NCBI RefSeq assembly: GCF_000220985.1
Contig: NZ_AFRW01000085.1
Location: 1 to 40,382 of the forward strand
Direction: 5' to 3'
Length of the DNA stretch: 40,382 bases
From: Nesterenkonia sp. F
Lineage (GTDB): Bacteria; Actinomycetota; Actinomycetes; Actinomycetales; Micrococcaceae
The position numbers and the translations under genes are program-made. Shown in pieces: positions 35,110 through 40,382 of the stretch; within the stretch, counting starts at the first letter, position 1; the number at the start of each line of letters is the position of its first letter. Under the pieces are notes generated by a model. The model searched no databases. It had not been told where the DNA came from and saw only the letters and a list, made by a program, of their open reading frames with translations.

Positions 35110-36213
35110 ATGACCCCAGGACACGTTCCCGCCGACGGCCTCGCCGACGACGCGACTCCCGACGCCTCCTTCGCCTCCGACAATGTGGCCGGCGTCGCCC
35201 CCGAGATCCTCGAGTCCCTGGCCCGCCTCGGCGGCGGGACGGCCCTGCCCTACGGCGACGACCCCGTCACCGCCCAGCTCTCCGACGTCGTGAAGGCCGA
35301 GTTCGGCGCGCGGGCCGAGGTGCTGCCGGTGTTCAACGGCACGGGCGCCAACGTCGTCGCCCTGCAGGCGCTTCTCCCCCGATGGGGCGCGGCGATCTGC
35401 ACCCGGCAGGCGCACATCAACACCGACGAGGGCGCGGCTCCCGAGCGCCTGGGATCGCTCAAGCTGCTGCCCCGCCCGACCATGGACGGCCGGCTCACCG
35501 TCGACGACGTCGAGGCCGAGCGGGGCGCGGCGGGCTTCGTCCACGCCGCCCAGCCGCTGGCCGTCTCGATGACCGAGTCCACCGAGGTGGGCACCGTCTA
35601 CACGCCCGAGGAGATCGCCGCCGTCGCCGAGCGCGCGCATGCGGCCGGCATGGGCGTCCACGTCGACGGCGCCCGGCTCTCCAACGCCGCGGCCGCCCTC
35701 GGCGTCGAGTTGGGCGAGCTCACCGCCGAGGCCGGCGTCGACGTCGTCAGCCTGGGCGGGACGAAGAACGGCGCGATGGCCGCCGAGGCCGTGGTCGTGA
35801 TCGATCCCGACCGGGTGGCCGGCGTCGACTACATCCGCAAATTCTCCATGCAGCTGGCCAGCAAGCAGCGCTACGTCTCCGCCCAGCTGCTGGAGCTCTT
35901 CGGCACCGACCTCTGGCGGCGGAACGCCGAGCGGGCCAACGCCCAGGCCGCGCAGCTGGGGCGCCGACTGGCCGAGATCGACGGTATCCGGCTCTCCCGC
36001 CCGACCGAGGTCAACGCCGTCTTCCCGGAGATCGACGCCGCGATCCTCGCCGAGCTGCGCCGACGCTACCTGGTCCACACCTGGGACGCCGCCGCCGACG
36101 GCACCCCGGTGGCGCGGCTGATGTGCTCCTTCGACACGCGCGACGCACAGATCGACGAACTCGTGGAGACCGCCCGACAGGCCTCCGCGGCGCGCCTGGC
36201 GCCGCGGAGCTGA
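35110..36213 (+). CDS. Low-specificity L-threonine aldolase family protein
   Basis: A 367-residue pyridoxal-phosphate enzyme of fold type I. Relatives split L-threonine or L-allo-threonine to glycine and acetaldehyde. It opens with ASFASDNVAGVAPEI and PYGDDPVTAQL, has the stacking and binding segment NGTGANVVALQAL, the cofactor Asp in GVHVDGARLSNAA (Asp186) and the Schiff-base lysine in VVSLGGTKNGAM (Lys219). The length and motif spacing match the beta-eliminating lyase group. Substrate preference is not readable. There is no ribosome site before the ATG, consistent with the leaderless promoter. It stands 21 bases upstream of the DUF3000 gene. Confidence 0.9.
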   Translation: MTPGHVPADGLADDATPDASFASDNVAGVAPEILESLARLGGGTALPYGDDPVTAQLSDVVKAEFGARAEVLPVFNGTGANVVALQALLPRWGAAICTRQAHINTDEGAAPERLGSLKLLPRPTMDGRLTVDDVEAERGAAGFVHAAQPLAVSMTESTEVGTVYTPEEIAAVAERAHAAGMGVHVDGARLSNAAAALGVELGELTAEAGVDVVSLGGTKNGAMAAEAVVVIDPDRVAGVDYIRKFSMQLASKQRYVSAQLLELFGTDLWRRNAERANAQAAQLGRRLAEIDGIRLSRPTEVNAVFPEIDAAILAELRRRYLVHTWDAAADGTPVARLMCSFDTRDAQIDELVETARQASAARLAPRS

Positions 36214-36222
36214 CCCCCTCCG

Positions 36223-36228
36223 TAGGGT
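36223..36228 (+). promoter_or_regulatory. -10 box of a probable leaderless promoter for the DUF3000 gene
   Basis: TAGGGT, then six bases, then the GTG start at 36235. It begins nine bases after the stop codon of the aldolase gene. Confidence 0.55.
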
Positions 36229-36234
36229 GGTTCC

Positions 36235-36969
36235 GTGACGATTCTCGGCCCAGCGGGTTCCGGGACGGGCGCCGGCGACGGACATCCGGCGCGGCCCTCC
36301 CCTCCCGGCCTCGACGACCTCCCGGAGCCGTTCCGCACCGCTCTGGGGGATCTTCGGCGCGCCCGCACGCGCCGCGAGGCGCTGGTCGAGGAGATCCCCG
36401 CGCCGTCGCGCCTGGCGCCCTACGCCGTCGCGCTGCGCGCCGAGGTGCCCGATCCCGCGACGGCGCCCGACCATCCCTCGCCGAATCACCCGGCCCACGC
36501 CGCCCGGTCGTCGCGGAGCACGCGCGCCGGAGGCTCCGGGCCCGTCCCTGACGACGCCGAGCTGCTGGCCGCCGGCCGCTTCGTGCTGCTGCACGACCCC
36601 GCCGGCCACGAGACCTGGGACGGCACCTTCCGCGTGGTCATCTACATCCGTGCCGAGCTGGACGCCGAGATGGGCAACGATCCGCTGCTGGCCTCAGTGG
36701 CCTGGACCTGGCTGCGCGACTCGCTGGGCCAATACGGCGTCGAGCACCACAACGCCGGCGGCACCGCCACGCGGATCCTCTCGGAGAGCTTCGGCAGCCT
36801 GCAGGACCGCAGCCCCAGCAACACGGTGGAGCTGCGCGCCTCGTGGACGCCCACCGGCCGCCGCTTCGACGCCCACCTGGAGGCCTGGGCGGACATGGTC
36901 TGCTCCTTCGCCGGCCTGCCCGCCCTGCCCGACGGCGTCGTCGCCATGCCCCACCTCAGGAGGAACTGA
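36235..36969 (+). CDS. DUF3000 domain-containing protein
   Basis: A 244-residue protein of an actinobacterial family of unknown function, usually found beside an RNase D gene as here. The conserved part runs from LPEPFRTALGDLRRARTRREALVEEIPAPSRLAPY to the end, with GRFVLLHDPAGHETWDGTFRVVIYIRAELDAEMGNDPLL, LRDSLGQYGVEHHNAGGTATRILSESFG and ELRASWTPTG. A disordered Pro/Ser/His insert (about 80-100) interrupts it. It has no signal peptide or membrane helix. GTG at 36235 follows the -10 box directly. Its last codons carry AGGAGG, the likely ribosome site for the next gene. Confidence 0.9.
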   Translation: MTILGPAGSGTGAGDGHPARPSPPGLDDLPEPFRTALGDLRRARTRREALVEEIPAPSRLAPYAVALRAEVPDPATAPDHPSPNHPAHAARSSRSTRAGGSGPVPDDAELLAAGRFVLLHDPAGHETWDGTFRVVIYIRAELDAEMGNDPLLASVAWTWLRDSLGQYGVEHHNAGGTATRILSESFGSLQDRSPSNTVELRASWTPTGRRFDAHLEAWADMVCSFAGLPALPDGVVAMPHLRRN

Positions 36970-36976
36970 CGACTCG

Positions 36977-38230
36977 ATGCCCGACCGCCCCACCGAGGAT
37001 GCTGAGGATGCCGAGGACACGCTCCCGCCGCTGCTGACCGAGCCGGCCGAGGGTGTGCCCTTCGTCATAGACACAGACCGGGGCCTGCAGCGCTGCGCCG
37101 ACGCTCTGGCGGCCGGCTCCGGCCCCGTGGCCGTCGACGCCGAGCGCGCCTCCGGATTCCGCTACGGCCAGCGAGCCTTCCTGGTCCAGCTCAAGCGCGC
37201 CGGCTCCGGACTCTGGCTGATCGACCCGGAGCCGTTCGACACGCTGGCGCCGATCCAGCAGGCGCTCGACGGTGCCGAGTGGATCCTGCACGCCGCCTCC
37301 CAGGACCTGCCCTGCCTGGCCGAGCTGGGGATGCACCCCCACCGGCTCTTCGACACCGAGCTGGCCGCCCGCATGGCGGGACTCCCGCGCGTGGGACTCG
37401 GCGCCGTCGTCGAGACGCTGTTGAACGTGCGGCTGGCCAAGGAGCACTCGGCCGCCGACTGGTCCCGCCGTCCGCTGCCGAAGGACTGGCTGCGCTACGC
37501 CGCCCTCGACGTCGAGCTGCTCGTCGAGCTGCGCACCGAGCTGACCCGGATGCTCGACGAGCAGGGAAAGCGCTCCTGGGCCGACGAGGAGTTCGAGCAC
37601 CTGCGCACCCATCGCCCGCAGACGGTGCCGCGGAAGGATCGCTGGCGGAAGACCTCGGGCATCAACAAGATCAAGTCCCCGCGCCGGCTGGCGGTGCTCC
37701 GCGAGCTCTGGCGGGCGCGCGACCACCTGGCCGAGCGGCGCGACGTCTCCCCCGGCCACATCCTGCCCGACTCCGCACTGGTCGCCGCCGCGGCGGCGAT
37801 GCCGCGCACGGTCCCCGACCTGCTGGCCACCCCGGGCTTCCACGGTCGGGCCGCCAAGCGCGAGGCCCCGCGCTGGCTGCGCGCGATCAGAGCCGGGAGC
37901 TCGTCCGAGGACCTGCCCGAGCTGCAGCGCCGCAGCGCCGGACCGCCGCCCCCGCGGGCCTGGAAGGACCGGAACCCGCTCGCCTATCGGCGCTACCGCA
38001 CAGCCCGCGCCTGGCTGGCGGCCCGTGCCGAGGAGCTGGCGATGATGCCCGAGACCCTGCTGACCCCGGCGGTGCTCAAACAGCTCTGCTGGGAGCCGCC
38101 GGCGCAGATCGACCTCGACGCCGTCGCCGATCGCCTCGCCGAGCTCGGCGCCCGCAGCTGGCAGGTCGACCAGACCGCGGCCGTGGTCACCGTCGCACTG
38201 CTGGACCCGGATCCGCTCGAGGAGGTCTGA
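36977..38230 (+). CDS. rnd: Ribonuclease D family 3'-5' exonuclease with HRDC domain
   Basis: RNase D-type enzymes trim the 3' ends of tRNA and other small RNAs. The 417-residue protein has a DEDDy nuclease domain: DxE in VAVDAERASGFRYGQRAFLVQL (Asp54, Glu56), the middle Asp in LHAASQDLPCL, and Tyr/Asp in LRYAALDVELLVEL. An HRDC domain follows (LRELWRARDHLAERRDVSPGHILPDSAL), then a second helical region. The N-terminus has a short EDAEDAED run. The ATG at 36977 is seven bases after the DUF3000 stop, with AGGAGG 13 bases before it. Co-transcription with DUF3000 is likely. The true RNA substrate is not known. Confidence 0.93.
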   Translation: MPDRPTEDAEDAEDTLPPLLTEPAEGVPFVIDTDRGLQRCADALAAGSGPVAVDAERASGFRYGQRAFLVQLKRAGSGLWLIDPEPFDTLAPIQQALDGAEWILHAASQDLPCLAELGMHPHRLFDTELAARMAGLPRVGLGAVVETLLNVRLAKEHSAADWSRRPLPKDWLRYAALDVELLVELRTELTRMLDEQGKRSWADEEFEHLRTHRPQTVPRKDRWRKTSGINKIKSPRRLAVLRELWRARDHLAERRDVSPGHILPDSALVAAAAAMPRTVPDLLATPGFHGRAAKREAPRWLRAIRAGSSSEDLPELQRRSAGPPPPRAWKDRNPLAYRRYRTARAWLAARAEELAMMPETLLTPAVLKQLCWEPPAQIDLDAVADRLAELGARSWQVDQTAAVVTVALLDPDPLEEV

Positions 38231-38302
38231 GGCGGCTGCGGGGACGCCGACCGGCCGGGCCGAGCCGGCCGCCGCCACCGACACGGCCGCTCGGAACATC
38301 GG

Positions 38303-38332
38303 GTGACAGACTGAGTTACCCGCCAGTAAGAT
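38303..38332 (+). promoter_or_regulatory. Leaderless promoter for fadB with a possible operator
   Basis: GTGACA (38303-38308), 18 bases, TAAGAT (38327-38332), seven bases, then ATG at 38340. This is the best promoter match in the window. A dyad TTAC-CCGCCA-GTAA (38316-38329) overlaps the -10 box, a suitable place for a repressor of the TetR type often found with fatty acid degradation genes. The regulator itself is not in the window. Confidence 0.6.
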
Positions 38333-38339
38333 GTGGGCC

Positions 38340-40382
38340 ATGGCACATACTACGGATTTCTCCGGCTACCGCCCGCTGATCGAGGCCTTCGGCGACGAGG
38401 TCGTCACCCGCAGCCTCGCCGAGGACGTCGCCCTGCCCCACGACGCCGGCACCTTGGCGCTGATCCGCCTGGACAACGGTGAGCAGCGGCGCCCGTCCAC
38501 GCTCGGCCCCCGCTCGCTCGTCGAGCTCGGCGAGACCATCGCCGCCCAGATCCCCCGGGCCGAATCCGGCGAGATCGTCGGACTGGCCGTGACCGGCACG
38601 GGGCCGCATCTCGCCGCCGGGGCAGACCTCGGTGCGGTGAACGCCATCGAGGACCGCAGCCTGGGACGGATGATGGCCGAGCTGGGCCATCAGGCCTACA
38701 CCCTGCTGGAGGACTTCCCCGCGCCGACCTTCGCCTTCATCAACGGCACCGCCCTCGGCGGCGGTCTGGAGATCGCGCTGGCCGCCCACCACCGCACCGT
38801 CTCCGACGGCGCGAAGGGGCTCGGCCTGCCCGAGATCTTCCTCGGGCTGATCCCCGGCTGGGGCGGCATGCACCGTCTGCCGCGGATCGCCGGCCCGGAG
38901 AACGCCGCGACGGTGATCTTCACCAATGCGCTGGCCGAGAACCGAACGCTGCGCGGACCGGCCGCCCATCAGCTGGGGCTCGCCGACGCGCTGCTCGACG
39001 CCGAGGACTTCGAACGGCAGTCGCTGGACTTCGCGGCGCGGATCATCGCCGGCGACGAGGAGCTCGCCCGACAGGTCGAGGAGCACCGCGCGCACGCCGA
39101 CGACTCCGAGGCCTGGCACCAGGCGCTGACCACGGCCCGGCGCGCGGTCGCGGCGAAGACCGGAGACTCGGCTCCGGCGCCGCTGCGGGCGCTGGAGCTC
39201 TTCGAGCAGGTGCCGCGGCGCGACCGCGACGCCGCGATCGAGGCCGAGTGCGAGGCGCTGGCCGATCTGATGGTCACCGACGAGTTCGCCGACACCGTCT
39301 ACGCCTTCCTGGAGCTGGTCCAGAAGCGCGCGAAGCATCCCGCCGGCGTGCCGGGGACCGCTCCGCGCGAGGTGACCTCCGTCGGCGTCGTCGGTGCGGG
39401 ACTGATGGCCACGCAGCTGGCGCTGCTCTTCGCAGAACGGCTGCAGGTGCCGGTGGTGCTCACCGACGTCGACGACGAGCGGGTCGCCCGGGGCCTGGAT
39501 CGGATCCGCGCTGAGCTGGACCGCCGCGTGGAGCGCGGCCGCCTGGAGTCGTCGCAGGCGGAGGCCCTCCGCGGACTGCTCACCGGCGCGACGGACAAGT
39601 CCGTCTACGCCGACTGCGACCTGGTCATCGAGGCCGTCTTCGAGGAGACCTCGGTGAAGAAGCAGGTCTTCGCCGAGCTCGAGGAGATCGTCTCGGCCGA
39701 GACCGTGCTGGCCACCAACACCTCCTCGCTGTCCGTCAGCGCCATGGCCGAGGACCTGCGGCATCCCGAGCGGGTGATCGGGTTCCACTTCTTCAACCCG
39801 GTCGCGAAGATGCCGCTGATCGAGATCGCCCGCACCCCGCGCACCGCCGACGAGCCGATCGCGACGGCCTTCGCCCTGGCGGCTCGGCTGGGCAAGTCCC
39901 CGGTGCTGACCCGCGACACCACGGCCTTCGTGGTCAATCGCGTGCTGCTGCGGCTGATGTCCGAGGTCCAGCGCGCGTTCGACGAGGGCACCGACGCCGA
40001 GACCGCCGACACGGCCCTGCGGCCGCTGGGGCTGCCGATGTCGCCCTTCGATCTGCTGGCGATGGTCGGACTGCCGGTGGCCCAGCACGTCACCGAGTCG
40101 CTGCACGCGTCCTTCGGCGACCGCTTCCACGTCTCGGCGAACCTGCAGCGCCTCATCGACCACGGCGTGACCGAGATCTGGGCGGCCGACGACGGCGGCT
40201 CCCGCCCCATCCCGGAGGAGACCGCCGCGCTGCTCGAGCAGGGCGACGCGCCGCGGACCGCCGAGCAGCTGCTGCGCGACGTCGAGGACGCCCTCGCCGA
40301 GGAGATCGCCCTGATGCTGGAGGAGGACGTGGTCGGCTCGCCGCAGGACATCGACCTGTGCATGATCCTCGGTGCAGGCTGG
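38340..40382 (+). CDS. fadB: Fatty acid beta-oxidation multifunctional protein (enoyl-CoA hydratase/3-hydroxyacyl-CoA dehydrogenase), partial
   Basis: The first 681 codons of a FadB-type enzyme that hydrates enoyl-CoA and oxidises 3-hydroxyacyl-CoA; the end lies outside the window. The hydratase domain (about 1-210) has TGTGPHLAAGADLGAV, FINGTALGGGLEIALAAHHR and LGLPEIFLGLIPGWGGMHRLPR. The dehydrogenase part starts at VTSVGVVGAGLMATQLALLFA (NAD loop), with LATNTSSLSVSAMAE and the catalytic region VIGFHFFNPVAKMPLIEI. The second dehydrogenase half (VLTRDTTAFVVNRVLLRLMSEV) is also present. No stop codon is reached. No ribosome site precedes the ATG, in line with a leaderless mRNA. No thiolase gene (fadA) lies upstream, where RNase D is found instead. 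Confidence 0.94.
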   Translation, partial: MAHTTDFSGYRPLIEAFGDEVVTRSLAEDVALPHDAGTLALIRLDNGEQRRPSTLGPRSLVELGETIAAQIPRAESGEIVGLAVTGTGPHLAAGADLGAVNAIEDRSLGRMMAELGHQAYTLLEDFPAPTFAFINGTALGGGLEIALAAHHRTVSDGAKGLGLPEIFLGLIPGWGGMHRLPRIAGPENAATVIFTNALAENRTLRGPAAHQLGLADALLDAEDFERQSLDFAARIIAGDEELARQVEEHRAHADDSEAWHQALTTARRAVAAKTGDSAPAPLRALELFEQVPRRDRDAAIEAECEALADLMVTDEFADTVYAFLELVQKRAKHPAGVPGTAPREVTSVGVVGAGLMATQLALLFAERLQVPVVLTDVDDERVARGLDRIRAELDRRVERGRLESSQAEALRGLLTGATDKSVYADCDLVIEAVFEETSVKKQVFAELEEIVSAETVLATNTSSLSVSAMAEDLRHPERVIGFHFFNPVAKMPLIEIARTPRTADEPIATAFALAARLGKSPVLTRDTTAFVVNRVLLRLMSEVQRAFDEGTDAETADTALRPLGLPMSPFDLLAMVGLPVAQHVTESLHASFGDRFHVSANLQRLIDHGVTEIWAADDGGSRPIPEETAALLEQGDAPRTAEQLLRDVEDALAEEIALMLEEDVVGSPQDIDLCMILGAGW

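Overview
The window is a gene-dense, very GC-rich stretch of chromosome from an actinobacterium. The evidence is a mycothiol glycosyltransferase (MshA), a PgsA-type CDP-alcohol phosphotransferase, a DUF3000 gene next to an RNase D gene, a trHbO-type globin, a GapB-like dehydrogenase and the gene order thrS-HIT-pgsA / yebC-ruvCAB-yajC. The overall look suits Micrococcales, perhaps Micrococcaceae, but a genus cannot be assigned from sequence reading alone. Almost everything is housekeeping. I see no prophage, insertion sequence, CRISPR array, secretion cluster or toxin-antitoxin pair.

Layout. 1-9.2 kb, all minus strand: thrS, a HIT-family gene and pgsA form one overlapping run. yebC, ruvC, ruvA, ruvB and yajC form the next, leading toward secD outside the window. 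Then come rpiB and nei. In this copy ruvC and ruvB each carry a one-base frameshift at a run of five G, while ruvA is intact. 9.3-16.8 kb: an in-frame OsmC-truncated haemoglobin fusion, an unknown conserved protein, tesB, gapB, ettA and a second ssb. 17-20.4 kb: tRNA-Arg(UCU) followed one base later by a DUF2079 membrane-protein gene, then mshA and the RNase P RNA on the minus strand. 20.5-26.3 kb: a YdjM-like membrane protein, yaaA, an RNase HI, a Nif3-like protein, msrA, cysK and cysE. 26.4-34.3 kb: gnd, ppk2, zapE, sseA-sufE, a membrane-anchored alpha/beta hydrolase and msrB. 34.3-35.1 kb is a decayed short-chain dehydrogenase. 35.1 kb to the end: a threonine-aldolase-like gene, DUF3000, RNase D and the first 681 codons of a FadB-type beta-oxidation gene cut by the window edge.

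How the genes fit together. Many genes concern thiol and sulfur redox: cysE-cysK make cysteine, MshA starts mycothiol synthesis from inositol phosphate, MsrA and MsrB repair methionine sulfoxide, OsmC removes peroxides, and SseA-SufE move sulfane sulfur. Gnd, RpiB and the GapB-like enzyme belong to NADPH and pentose/triose metabolism. This is a shared theme, not a proven regulon.

Expression signals. Most transcription units have a -10 box of the form TAGNNT. In six cases (ettA, yaaA, zapE, the aldolase, DUF3000, fadB) it lies 6 or 7 bases before the start codon, so these mRNAs are probably leaderless. Convergent genes are separated by long GC-rich palindromes without T-tracts. The observations most worth following are the OsmC-globin fusion with an internal ribosome site, the possible tRNA-processed leaderless mRNA for DUF2079, the paired ruvB/ruvC frameshifts, and a five-copy 12-bp repeat between the ydjM-like gene and yaaA.
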